Assembly: GCA_900551885.1 (NCBI GenBank)
Contig: URXS01000070.1
Coordinates: 1-10,015, forward strand
Direction: 5' to 3'
DNA: 10,015 nt
DNA from: an uncultured Oscillibacter sp.
GTDB lineage: Bacteria; Bacillota; Clostridia; Oscillospirales; Oscillospiraceae
Numbering within the stretch: position 1 is the stretch's first letter; every line of letters begins with the position of its first letter. The notes below the pieces were generated by a model, which did not search any database, was not told where the DNA came from, and worked only from the letters and a program-made list of their open reading frames with translations. Positions 1 to 7,149 of the stretch are shown piece by piece. Made by a program: the position numbers and the translations under genes.

Positions 1-860
1 TCGTGGCCGCCGCCCAGGCCGGTGCCTCTCTGGCGGCCCACGGCGTCGATCTCGTCGATGAACACGATGGCCGGGGAGGTCTTCTTGGCCTGCTCAAACA
101 GGTCCCGCACCCGGCTGGCGCCAACGCCCACGTACAGCTCCACGAAGTCGGAGCCGGAGATGGACAAAAAGCCCACGCCGGCCTCTCCCGCCACAGCCTT
201 GGCCAGCAGCGTCTTGCCGGTGCCCGGAGGGCCCACCAGCAGCACGCCCTTGGGAATGCGGGCGCCCAGAGCGATAAACCGCTTGGGGTCCCGCAGGAAT
301 TCCACGATCTCCTGGAGCTCCTCCTTCTCCTCGTCAGCGCCGGCCACGTCCTCAAAGGTCACCTTTTTGTCCTTGTCCGTCAGCGTCCGGGTCCGGGCGG
401 AGCCGAATTTGGCCATTTTGTCCGGTCCCATGCCCCCCTGGGACCGCATCATCATAAAGTACCAGAAAGCTGCCAGGACCACCGCCACCAGCACATAGGG
501 CAGCAGCAGCGCCAGCCAATTGGTGGTCTGGGGCTCCGGATAGTCGTAAGAGGTGATGACGCCCTTGGCGTACTGCTCCTGAACCAGATCATTCAGATCA
601 TCATAAAACAATTGGAAGTCGTAGAGCTGATAGCGCACCACATCGGAGCCGTTGAACTCCCCCCGCAGCTTCATGGTCAGGACATAGTCGGAGCTGATAT
701 CCACCTGCTCCACCTTTTCCTGCAAAAACAACTGGCGCACCTGAGAGTAGTCCAGTTGCTGACTGCCCATATCCGCCTGCCACAGCCAACTGACACACAG
801 TAAAATCACCAGCGCCAGCAGGGCGAAGCTGAGATTGGGCCGCTTGTATTGTTTCGTCAC
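1..860 (-). CDS. ftsH: ATP-dependent zinc metalloprotease FtsH (N-terminal 286 residues, cut by window edge)
   Basis: FtsH is a hexameric inner-membrane AAA+ protease that pulls misassembled membrane proteins and some regulators into a zinc protease chamber. What is visible: membrane helix 1 at about residues 10-27; a short extracytoplasmic domain at about 28-113; membrane helix 2 at about 114-138; then the AAA+ module, with Walker A GPPGTGKT (210-217), pore loop FVELYVGVG (239-247; aromatic Tyr243) and Walker B IVFIDEID (265-272). The second region of homology, the HEXGH zinc site and the C-terminus lie beyond base 1. The start is GTG at 858-860, seven bases after a strong AAGGGGGA ribosome binding site (868-875); I see no better start. 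It is the last visible gene of the minus-strand operon, 72 bp after hpt. The tilS-hpt-ftsH order is conserved in Firmicutes. The identity is certain; only the protease half is unseen. Confidence 0.97.
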   Translation of the reverse strand, partial: MTKQYKRPNLSFALLALVILLCVSWLWQADMGSQQLDYSQVRQLFLQEKVEQVDISSDYVLTMKLRGEFNGSDVVRYQLYDFQLFYDDLNDLVQEQYAKGVITSYDYPEPQTTNWLALLLPYVLVAVVLAAFWYFMMMRSQGGMGPDKMAKFGSARTRTLTDKDKKVTFEDVAGADEEKEELQEIVEFLRDPKRFIALGARIPKGVLLVGPPGTGKTLLAKAVAGEAGVGFLSISGSDFVELYVGVGASRVRDLFEQAKKTSPAIVFIDEIDAVGRQRGTGLGGGH

Positions 861-876
861 AAAAAAATCCCCCTTT

Positions 877-911
877 CCCGGCGGACGGCGTCGGCCGGAT
901 TTCCCGCCGGG
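877..911 (-). promoter_or_regulatory. Inverted repeat abutting the ftsH ribosome binding site
   Basis: Bases 877-884 (CCCGGCGG) and 904-911 (CCGCCGGG) form a perfect 8-bp inverted repeat with a 19-base loop, in the 72-bp gap between hpt and ftsH. In the minus-strand transcript the stem ends one or two bases before the AAAGGGGGA ribosome binding site. A run of seven U lies between that site and the GUG start, so this is not a standard intrinsic terminator: nine bases separate the stem from the U run. It could stabilise the ftsH message, tune translation, mark a processing site or be chance in GC-rich DNA. I see no clear -10/-35 pair for ftsH in this gap. Confidence 0.4.
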
Positions 912-932
912 GTGCCTCTGGTCTCCGGCAGA

Positions 933-1487
933 TCAGTGGTTGGAATAGACCTCCGGCTTCAGAACACCGATGTAGGGCACGTTCCTGTACTGCTGGCAAT
1001 AATCCAGGCCGTAGCCCACCACGAACTCATCCGGCACCGTGAAGCCCGCCAGGTCCGCTGTAATGGCCTTGGTACGGCGGGCAGGCTTATCCAGCAGCGT
1101 CACGATGGTGATGGAGGCGGCGCCCTTGGTCAGGAAGTAGTCCTTCAAAAACGCAAGCGTATTGCCGGAGTCCAGAATATCCTCCACAATGATCAGGTGC
1201 CGGCCGGTGATGTCCTGCTGGAGGTCGTGGGTGATCTGTACCCGGCCGGAGGACACGGTGGCGTTCTGATAGGAGCTGACGGCGATGAATTCCACGTCGC
1301 TCTTGATCTGACAGGCCCGGACCAGATCCGCCATGAACACGAAGGATCCCTTCAGCACCCCCAGGAACAGTGGGTTGCGGTCGTGGAACTGCTCATACAG
1401 GATCTCACCCAGTTCAGCGATGCGGGCCTTGATCTGTTCCTCCGTCACCAGGACCTTCAGGATGTCGTTCTCCATCTCACTTTTCAT
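933..1487 (-). CDS. hpt: Hypoxanthine(-guanine) phosphoribosyltransferase
   Basis: A cytoplasmic purine-salvage enzyme that joins hypoxanthine or guanine to PRPP, giving IMP or GMP plus pyrophosphate. At 184 residues it has the usual bacterial length. Family motifs are in order: LKGS (45-48, the pyrophosphate-binding loop), SSY (71-73, in the flexible loop that closes over the active site), the PRPP-binding motif VEDILDSGNT (101-110), LLDKPARR (131-138, whose Lys134 is in the position that contacts the purine ring), and PDEFVVGYGLDY (152-163). The ATG start at 1485-1487 has GGAGAG six bases upstream and overlaps the end of tilS by 11 bp, which suggests translational coupling. An in-frame ATG four codons later is a possible alternative start. 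In Bacillus subtilis HprT and TilS have been reported to act together on ftsH expression; whether that holds here is unknown. Confidence 0.97.
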   Translation of the reverse strand: MKSEMENDILKVLVTEEQIKARIAELGEILYEQFHDRNPLFLGVLKGSFVFMADLVRACQIKSDVEFIAVSSYQNATVSSGRVQITHDLQQDITGRHLIIVEDILDSGNTLAFLKDYFLTKGAASITIVTLLDKPARRTKAITADLAGFTVPDEFVVGYGLDYCQQYRNVPYIGVLKPEVYSNH

Positions 1488-2844
1488 GGTCGCTCTCCTC
1501 TGTTATCTTCAAAATTTGAATAAACCGGCAGGGGCCCTCCCCCTCCGGTGCGAAGGCGATATCCACACCCAGCCGCCACACGGCGGCGAGACGGTCTCCC
1601 ACATAAATGGCCGGCAGCCGGTCCCGTTCCGAGAGGGAAATGCGCCGGTCCAGGCACAGCCGCTTGACGCTGCGGCTACCGCCGTGAGTCTCCGGCAGAG
1701 TCAACCGCTCCCCCGGGTCACAGGGGGCCACAGCCACCGCCTCCCACTCCGGGCCCGGCCGCAGAGCCAGGCCCTCGCCCATCTGATGGTCCAACAGCGT
1801 CACAGCGTAGTCACCCCAGTGAAGAGGGCAGTCCCTCACCAGCTCCGCCCTGGAAAGGGGCGATGGCAGCGTCTCCAGCACAAGGCGGGAGGCCGCCAGA
1901 CGGGCCGTCACCCCATGGGGCAGGCTGACACGGGCATCGTTCCCGTGGCCATTCCACAGGCGGTACAGTGCCTCCAGGTGCACGGCACCGATGTCCTTCC
2001 GGCCTACGCCCAGCAGATCAAACATGCCCAGCAGCACCTGGGCCCGCAGGAACCCCGGAACCTCAGCCAGATCGCCCAGCCGGATGGTCACCCGCCCCGG
2101 CTGGACGGAGACAGTGCGCAGATACCGCTCCGTCAGATCGGACAGGCCCTCCTCCATCTCCCGCAGGCGGGAGGCAGTTTGGGCCATGTGCTCCGCGGCT
2201 CTGGAATTGACTTCCCGCAGCAGGGGCATCACCCGCAGCCGCAGCAGATTCCGGGCAGCCACCTCCGGGTCGGCGTTGGTCTCGTCCTCCATGTGGGAAA
2301 TGTCATGGGCGGCGGCGTAATCCGCCAGCTCTGCCCGCGTCAGATGCAAAAAGGGGCGCAGGATCTTCCCCCGCTGTTGCGGGATACCGGCCAGCCCCCT
2401 GACGCCGGTGCCCCGGATCAGGTTCAGCAGCAGCGTCTCAGCGTTGTCGTCGGCGTTGTGGGCGGTGAGAATCCAGGCGCCGCCCCGCCTCTGCGCCTCT
2501 GTTTCCAAAAAGGCATAGCGCAGCTTCCGGGCGGCCTCCTCCACGGAGAGCCCCTCTGTTTCCACCAGCTTTTCCACGTCTCCGCGGCCCACGGCCAGGG
2601 GAACGTTCCAGGCGGCACAGGCATCCCGGACGAAGGCCTCATCCCGGTCCGCCGTGGGCCGCAGTTGGTGATTGAAATGGGCGGCAGCCACCGGTACGCC
2701 CCGCGCCTGGCCCCAGGCTGCCACAAAGTGCAGCAGACACATGGAGTCCAATCCGCCGGAGACGGCGCACAGCACAGTCCCGCCCGGCATCACGGTGCTC
2801 TCCAGAATCTCAGCCGCGCCCCGCAGCTCACTCCTCGTCGTCAT
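1477..2844 (-). CDS. tilS: tRNA(Ile)-lysidine synthetase TilS
   Basis: TilS ligates lysine to C34 of the CAU-anticodon isoleucine tRNA using ATP, switching its decoding from AUG to AUA; it is essential in most bacteria. Visible parts: the N-type ATP pyrophosphatase P-loop SGGLDS (29-34), HFNHQLR (56-62), and TAHNADDNAET (127-137) followed by NLIRGTG (141-147), which is the family signature. The stretch at about 162-210 (RPFL...MEDETNAD...RNLLRLRVMPLL) matches the substrate tRNA-binding part. A TilS C-terminal domain is recognisable at about 376-432. The 455-residue length is normal. The ATG at 2842-2844 overlaps the 3' end of dnaB by 17 bp and its own ribosome binding site is weak, so coupling to dnaB translation is likely. 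A later ATG (codon 19) would leave too little sequence before the P-loop. Confidence 0.96.
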   Translation of the reverse strand: MTTRSELRGAAEILESTVMPGGTVLCAVSGGLDSMCLLHFVAAWGQARGVPVAAAHFNHQLRPTADRDEAFVRDACAAWNVPLAVGRGDVEKLVETEGLSVEEAARKLRYAFLETEAQRRGGAWILTAHNADDNAETLLLNLIRGTGVRGLAGIPQQRGKILRPFLHLTRAELADYAAAHDISHMEDETNADPEVAARNLLRLRVMPLLREVNSRAAEHMAQTASRLREMEEGLSDLTERYLRTVSVQPGRVTIRLGDLAEVPGFLRAQVLLGMFDLLGVGRKDIGAVHLEALYRLWNGHGNDARVSLPHGVTARLAASRLVLETLPSPLSRAELVRDCPLHWGDYAVTLLDHQMGEGLALRPGPEWEAVAVAPCDPGERLTLPETHGGSRSVKRLCLDRRISLSERDRLPAIYVGDRLAAVWRLGVDIAFAPEGEGPCRFIQILKITEESDHEK

Positions 2845-4180
2845 ATCTCGTATCTAAGGTAGAAAACGTCGTGTACTCCGGCATCCACCGCAGTTCCACC
2901 TTACCGGTCTCGCCGTGGCGGTTTTTGGCCACGATGCACTCGGCAATGTTATGTTTTTCCGAATCTTCATTATAATAGTCGTCCCGGTACAAAAACAGAA
3001 CGATATCCGCATCCTGCTCGATGGCGCCGGATTCCCGCAGGTCCGACAGCATGGGCCGCTTGTCATCCCGCTTCTCGTTGGCACGGGAGAGCTGGCTCAG
3101 GCAGATCACCGGCACATTCAGCTCCTTGGCCATGATCTTCAACATCCGGGAGATATCGGAAACCACCTGCTGGCGGTTCTCCCCGCTGTAGCCGCGGCCA
3201 CCTGCGGAGGTCATCAACTGCAAATAGTCGATGACCACCAGGGCCAGATCGTCCAGCCGCCGGCACTTGGCGTTCATGTCCGCCACCGACAGCAGCGGAT
3301 TGTCGTCGATCCGGATATCCACCCGGTTGAGCACCGTGGCGGCACCGGCGATCTTTTCCCAGTCGGTCTCCCACAGGGCGCCGGTCCGCAGGCGGTTGTT
3401 CTCCACCAGGGCCTCGGCGCTCAGAAGCCGCATGGCCAACTGCTCCCGGGACATCTCCAGGGAGAACACCGCCACCGTACGATGGGTGCTCTTGGCCACG
3501 TTCAGCGCCATGTTCAGCGCCATGGAGGTCTTGCCCATACCCGGGCGGGCGGCCAGCAAAATCAGGTCGGACTTGTTCAGGCCCGTGATCTTCTGGTCCA
3601 CGGCGGACATGCCGGTGGAAAGGCCCGGCAGCCGGGAATCACTCTCGCTCATCTCTCCCAGGCGGTCCAACACCTCCGGCAGGACCTGCCGCAAGGGCAC
3701 CATGTCCTGGGCACTCTGCCCCCGGCGGACAGCGTAGACCTTCTGCTCCGCCGCCTCCAGGATCTCACCGGCGCCGCCCACGCCCTCCTGCACCATGGCG
3801 GTGATCTCCGCCGCCGCCTGTGCAACACCCCGCAGCAGCGCCTTGTCCCGGACAATGGCGGCATACTCCATGACGTTGGCGCTGGTGGGCGTGATCTCCA
3901 TCAGTTGGGCCAGATACGCACGGGTGGTCTGGGGGTCATAGGTGCCCCGGCGCTGCATCTCCTCGCAGACGGTGATGCCGTCGATGGGCTTGGCGTAGGT
4001 GAACATGGAGTAGATGGTCTCAAAGATCTCCCGGTTCTGGCGCAGGTAGAAGTCCTCCGGCCGCAGCTTGTCCATGACGTCCTTGACGCAGCCTGCGTCG
4101 ATCAGCATGGAGCCCAGCACAGCCTGCTCTCCCTCCAGAGAGTGGGGCATCTGCCGCAGCAGCAGATCTTCATTTGCCAT
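2828..4180 (-). CDS. dnaB: Replicative DNA helicase DnaB
   Basis: Hexameric 5'-3' helicase of the replication fork (called DnaC in Bacillus subtilis) that interacts with primase and the clamp loader. The 450-residue length is typical. The N-terminal helical domain covers about 10-110, a linker about 150-190, and the RecA-like ATPase core about 185-445. Seen in the core: Walker A ARPGMGKTS (211-219), SLEMS (240-244), Walker B VVIDYLQLM (315-323), LSQLSR (361-366) and the conserved RPMLSDLRESGAIEQDADIV block (375-394). I see no intein or insertion. The ATG at 4178-4180 has GGAGG nine bases upstream. dnaB follows rplI in many Firmicutes; here one small extra gene sits between them. The stop lies inside tilS. 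Confidence 0.98.
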   Translation of the reverse strand: MANEDLLLRQMPHSLEGEQAVLGSMLIDAGCVKDVMDKLRPEDFYLRQNREIFETIYSMFTYAKPIDGITVCEEMQRRGTYDPQTTRAYLAQLMEITPTSANVMEYAAIVRDKALLRGVAQAAAEITAMVQEGVGGAGEILEAAEQKVYAVRRGQSAQDMVPLRQVLPEVLDRLGEMSESDSRLPGLSTGMSAVDQKITGLNKSDLILLAARPGMGKTSMALNMALNVAKSTHRTVAVFSLEMSREQLAMRLLSAEALVENNRLRTGALWETDWEKIAGAATVLNRVDIRIDDNPLLSVADMNAKCRRLDDLALVVIDYLQLMTSAGGRGYSGENRQQVVSDISRMLKIMAKELNVPVICLSQLSRANEKRDDKRPMLSDLRESGAIEQDADIVLFLYRDDYYNEDSEKHNIAECIVAKNRHGETGKVELRWMPEYTTFSTLDTRYDDEE

Positions 4181-4218
4181 AGGTGTTCACCTCCGCTTGA
4201 CAATCTTATCGACCCCCA

Positions 4219-4494
4219 TTACCACTTGGGAGGCGGGGGAGCATCCCGCAGGTCCCAGTCCTTTTTGGGACGGACGCACCACTTGATCAACAGCCCGGCC
4301 CCAACGCCCAAAAGCGTCCCACCGGGAGCCGCCAGTCCGCCGTACCCGGTGGAAAAGACGACTGCCGCCCAGATGGCGCCTGCCAGGACCAGTATCGCGC
4401 CGCAGATGAGATAGCCCCGCCGCCGCTCCCGAGACCGGGGTTCCATATCGCCGGTTTTTGCGGCAGTGCAGCCAGGACACCATTGCTCGCTCAT
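4219..4494 (-). CDS. Small CxxC-containing two-helix membrane protein, function unknown
   Basis: I do not recognise this 91-residue protein. It begins MSEQWCPGC: a single CPGC pair (Cys6, Cys9) in a short hydrophilic N-terminus, then a basic patch (RSRERRR, 20-26). Two hydrophobic stretches at about 28-48 and 52-74, joined by a short glycine-containing turn, are probable membrane helices. The tail is charged and proline-rich (RPKKDWDLRDAPPPPKW). The basic patch suggests the N-terminus stays in the cytoplasm, which would give an N-in/C-in hairpin. One CxxC pair is too few for a full zinc ribbon; a dimer could supply the other two ligands, or the pair could be redox-active. The gene looks real: GGGGGAGG just before ATG 4492-4494, gaps of 32 bp and 38 bp to rplI and dnaB, and the same strand as the operon. 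It could also be a lineage-specific gene of no conserved role. Confidence 0.8.
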   Translation of the reverse strand: MSEQWCPGCTAAKTGDMEPRSRERRRGYLICGAILVLAGAIWAAVVFSTGYGGLAAPGGTLLGVGAGLLIKWCVRPKKDWDLRDAPPPPKW

Positions 4495-4526
4495 GGTCCT
4501 CCCCCTTTTTGATAAGGAATGCCTGC

Positions 4527-4976
4527 TTATTTCTCCTCAAACACCGACACGTACACCGTGCCGGACACCTCGAAGCCCAGCCGGGCCTTCACCTGATAGC
4601 TGCCGAAGGACTTGATGGGCTCATCCAGCACCAGCTTCTGCTTGGGGATGTCGATGCCGTACTGGGCCTTCAGTCCGTCGGAGATCTCCTTGGTGGTGAC
4701 GGCGCCGAAGAGGCGGCCGTTGGCGCCGGCCTTGGCGGTCAGCTTCACCATGCACTCCTTGAGCTTCTCGGCGGTGGCCTCCGCCTCCGCCTTCTGCCGT
4801 GCCTCCTCAGCCTTGCGGGCCTTCTCCTTCAGATTCATGGTATTGATGGCATCCGCCGTGGCCGCGATGGCGATCTTCCGGGGAAGAAGGAAATTGCGGG
4901 CATAGCCCTCGGACACCTCGATCATCTGGCCCTTTTTTCCCTGGCCCTTCACATCCTGTTGTAAAATCACTTTCAT
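4527..4976 (-). CDS. rplI: 50S ribosomal protein bL9
   Basis: bL9 binds 23S rRNA at the base of the L1 stalk and reaches out from the 50S subunit, helping translational fidelity and spacing of ribosomes. The full family length (149 residues) is present. The N-terminal domain carries the signature GYARNFLLPRKIA (24-36). A long charged Ala/Lys/Glu helix spans about 40-75, and the C-terminal domain contains LTAKAGANGRLFGAVTTKEI (79-98) and ends in the usual beta-rich segment. ATG 4974-4976 has AAGGAG about eight bases upstream. It lies 31 bp after gdpP, the pairing found in many Firmicutes (gdpP-rplI-dnaB), so it probably shares the gdpP promoter. Confidence 0.98.
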   Translation of the reverse strand: MKVILQQDVKGQGKKGQMIEVSEGYARNFLLPRKIAIAATADAINTMNLKEKARKAEEARQKAEAEATAEKLKECMVKLTAKAGANGRLFGAVTTKEISDGLKAQYGIDIPKQKLVLDEPIKSFGSYQVKARLGFEVSGTVYVSVFEEK

Positions 4977-5007
4977 AATACGATCTCCTTACTGTGGTCC
5001 TTGCAGA

Positions 5008-7002
5008 TCACTTCTCAAAATACGCGTCGATGGCCTCCGTCAGTCTTTCCCGGGCGGTGAGGACATCGCAGTTTTCCACCTTGCCGCCGGCGGTGGTGGA
5101 ATTGCCGCCACCGCCCAAAGCCTCCAAGATCACCTGGACATTGATCTCACCCAGAGACCGGGCGGACATCTGCACATTGGGGCCGTTTTTGAACAGCACG
5201 AAGGAGGCCTTGACCCCCTTGAGGCCCAGCAGCTCATCGGCAGCCCGGGCCGCCGCGATCCGGTCCACCCCATCCTGGGGGATGACAGCGATGGCAAAGC
5301 TGTCCCGGTACATCTCCGCCCGGCGGATGATATCATAGCGGGAAACCATCTCGCACAGGTCGTTCTGGAACAGGCGCTGGACATCGGTGGTGTCCGCACC
5401 GGCCCGCCGCAGGAAGGCCGCCGCCTCGAAGGTGCGGCCACCGGTGCGGAGGGTGAAATGCTTGGTGTCCAGCACAATGCCGGCCAGCAGGCACTCCGCC
5501 TCCTCCCGCAGTAGGTCCGATGCCTCCACCAGATACTGCAGCAGCTCCGTCACCAGCTCTGAGGCGGAGGAGGCGTAGGGCTCGTGGAAGCTGAAGGCGG
5601 CGTTTTCAATGTAACTGGCAGCCCGGCGGTGGTGGTCGATGACTGCCACCCGGTTGCAGGACTCCAGCAATTGCGGACTCTCCACCATATCGGGGCGGTT
5701 GGTATCCACCACCAACAACAGCGCCCCGGGCTGCATCTTCAAAAAGGCCTCGGCGCCGGTAACAAACACATCCTCGTACTCCGGCAGGGAACGCAGCTTT
5801 TGCAGCACCGGCTGGGCGGCGTTACGCTCCAGATCGATGACCACCTGAGCTTTCTTGCCCCGCTTCCGGGCAATGCAGCAAAGGCCCGCCGCGGCGCCCA
5901 CGGTATCCATGTCGGCAAAGCTGTGACCCATAATATAGATCTGAGTGGCATCGGCCACCAGCTCGCTGAGGGCGTTGGCCATGACCCGGGACTTGACCTT
6001 GGTGCGCTTCTCCGTGGCCTTGCTGCGGCCGCCATAGAACTCGAAATCCACCTTTCCCCGGACCACCGCCTGGTCGCCGCCCCGGCTGAGGGCCATCTCC
6101 AGGGACAGATTGGCGTTTTTATAGAGTTCCTCCATGCTGTCGGCACTGCGGCCGATGCCGATGGAGAGCGTGGGATGGACGCCCTCGCCCACCTTGATGT
6201 CCCGGATGGCATCCAGAATGGAGAATTTCTCCTCCACAAAGTGCTCATAGTGCTGTTCCTCGAACAGGAACAGATAGCGGTCCCGCTCGGTCTTCAGCAG
6301 CAGCCCCTGTCCGGCGGCGGCCCAGTTGTTCAGCTTCTCGTCGATCTGGGCGAGAATGGCGCTGCGGGCGGTGTCGGCGCAGGACTTCATCAGATCCTCG
6401 TAGTTGTCCAGCATCAAAATCGCCGCCACTGGGCGGGTTGCCATATACTTTTCCTGAAGGATATCCGCGTCAGTGGTATCCACCCAGTAGGTGGTAGCCA
6501 CCAGATTCTGCTCCTCTCCCCGGCCCTTGGCCCGGACCAGGCTGCCGTAGACCCGGAAGCGGCGGCTGTTCATCAGCACCCGCTCCGGACACTCCTGCTT
6601 CCCCTCCAACAACCACTGGGCAGAAAACGCTGGCACCGCATCCTCCACCTTCATCTCAAAGAGGTGCTCCCGGACACCGGCCAACTGCTGGAAATTCTCG
6701 TTGCTCCAGATCACCTCGCCGGTATCCGGCCGGAAGACCATGATGGGCAGCGGAGAGTTGATGAGGGTGGATTTGCTGGCGGTATCCACACTGCCGGTCA
6801 GGTTGTCGATATACTGCAAAATGCCTTGACGGCGCCGTTTGCCGCTGCGGGTAAAGTACACGTACAGTCCGCCAATGGCGCAAAGCTGTATCAGGCCCAA
6901 CAGCACGTCCACCCAGGCAGTGGCAATGGCGAAAACCACCATGCACAGGAAGTAGAGTTTCAAATTGGGCTCCAGCAGGCGGGAGAGTTTTTTGTTTGTC
7001 AT
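5008..7002 (-). CDS. gdpP: Cyclic-di-AMP phosphodiesterase GdpP (DHH/DHHA1, PAS, degenerate GGDEF)
   Basis: GdpP (YybT) is a membrane-bound enzyme that hydrolyses c-di-AMP to pApA, affecting potassium/osmotic balance, cell-wall stress and beta-lactam tolerance in Firmicutes. The 664 residues give the full architecture: two membrane helices (about 15-50), a PAS-like domain (about 80-175), a degenerate GGDEF domain (about 190-325, with RDRYLFLF at 240-247 where GGDEF would be, as in the family), the DHH domain (about 355-515) and DHHA1 (about 565-640). Metal-ligand motifs look intact: GHSFADMD (359-366; His360, Asp364, Asp366), VVDTNRP (431-437; Asp433), DHH (456-458) and GIVLDTKHF (508-516; Asp512). 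One oddity is that the DHHA1 glycine-rich motif reads LGGGGNSTTAGG (629-640), with Asn634 where I expect His. ATG 7000-7002 follows AAAGGAG. It is the first gene of the operon. Confidence 0.95.
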   Translation of the reverse strand: MTNKKLSRLLEPNLKLYFLCMVVFAIATAWVDVLLGLIQLCAIGGLYVYFTRSGKRRRQGILQYIDNLTGSVDTASKSTLINSPLPIMVFRPDTGEVIWSNENFQQLAGVREHLFEMKVEDAVPAFSAQWLLEGKQECPERVLMNSRRFRVYGSLVRAKGRGEEQNLVATTYWVDTTDADILQEKYMATRPVAAILMLDNYEDLMKSCADTARSAILAQIDEKLNNWAAAGQGLLLKTERDRYLFLFEEQHYEHFVEEKFSILDAIRDIKVGEGVHPTLSIGIGRSADSMEELYKNANLSLEMALSRGGDQAVVRGKVDFEFYGGRSKATEKRTKVKSRVMANALSELVADATQIYIMGHSFADMDTVGAAAGLCCIARKRGKKAQVVIDLERNAAQPVLQKLRSLPEYEDVFVTGAEAFLKMQPGALLLVVDTNRPDMVESPQLLESCNRVAVIDHHRRAASYIENAAFSFHEPYASSASELVTELLQYLVEASDLLREEAECLLAGIVLDTKHFTLRTGGRTFEAAAFLRRAGADTTDVQRLFQNDLCEMVSRYDIIRRAEMYRDSFAIAVIPQDGVDRIAAARAADELLGLKGVKASFVLFKNGPNVQMSARSLGEINVQVILEALGGGGNSTTAGGKVENCDVLTARERLTEAIDAYFEK

Positions 7003-7046
7003 AAGAAGTTCTCCTTTGCCGGGAAAGCATACTTAATAGATATATT

Positions 7047-7075
7047 AGTATAGCAGTTTTCCCAAAAAGGTGCAA
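7047..7075 (-). promoter_or_regulatory. Promoter of the gdpP-rplI-dnaB operon
   Basis: On the minus strand a -35-like TTGCAC (7070-7075) is followed after exactly 17 bases by the -10 box TATACT (7047-7052; five of six consensus bases), with TG one base upstream (an extended -10, TGCTATACT). Predicted transcription start is near 7040, giving a leader of about 38 nt that carries the AAAGGAG ribosome binding site of gdpP. It lies just downstream of the tandem hairpins that end the regulator transcript, which supports an independent operon start here. Confidence 0.7.
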
Positions 7076-7079
7076 CTGT

Positions 7080-7144
7080 AAAAACCGCCTCCCGCTCTCT
7101 TGCGCAAGGGGCGGAAAAGCCCCGGAGAGCCATGCCCTCCGGGG
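7080..7144 (-). terminator. Tandem-hairpin terminator after the LacI-type regulator
   Basis: Two inverted repeats follow the regulator stop codon on the minus strand. The first is a perfect 8-bp stem, bases 7137-7144 with 7120-7127 (CCCCGGAG/CTCCGGGG on the plus strand), a 9-base loop, followed by C and four U. The second pairs 7110-7114 with 7085-7089 (CCGCC/GGCGG), encloses the small palindrome TTGCGCAA (7100-7107), and is followed by five U (7080-7084). Together they make a credible Rho-independent terminator separating the regulator from gdpP. Neither side carries a T run on the plus strand, so it looks unidirectional. Confidence 0.7.
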
Positions 7145-7149
7145 GAAAC

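Noticed and set aside
4179..4190. Mini-palindrome AGGTG-TT-CACCT at the dnaB ribosome binding site
   Set aside because: A two-base loop is too small for a stable RNA hairpin, and the AGGTG/CACCT match is easily explained by the ribosome binding site itself.
1333..4414. Plus-strand open frames of about 500 codons at 1333-2862 and 2915-4414
   Set aside because: They are antisense to tilS and dnaB, have no family motifs, show the low-complexity His/Gln/Pro/Gly makeup of shadow frames in GC-rich DNA, and cross gene boundaries.
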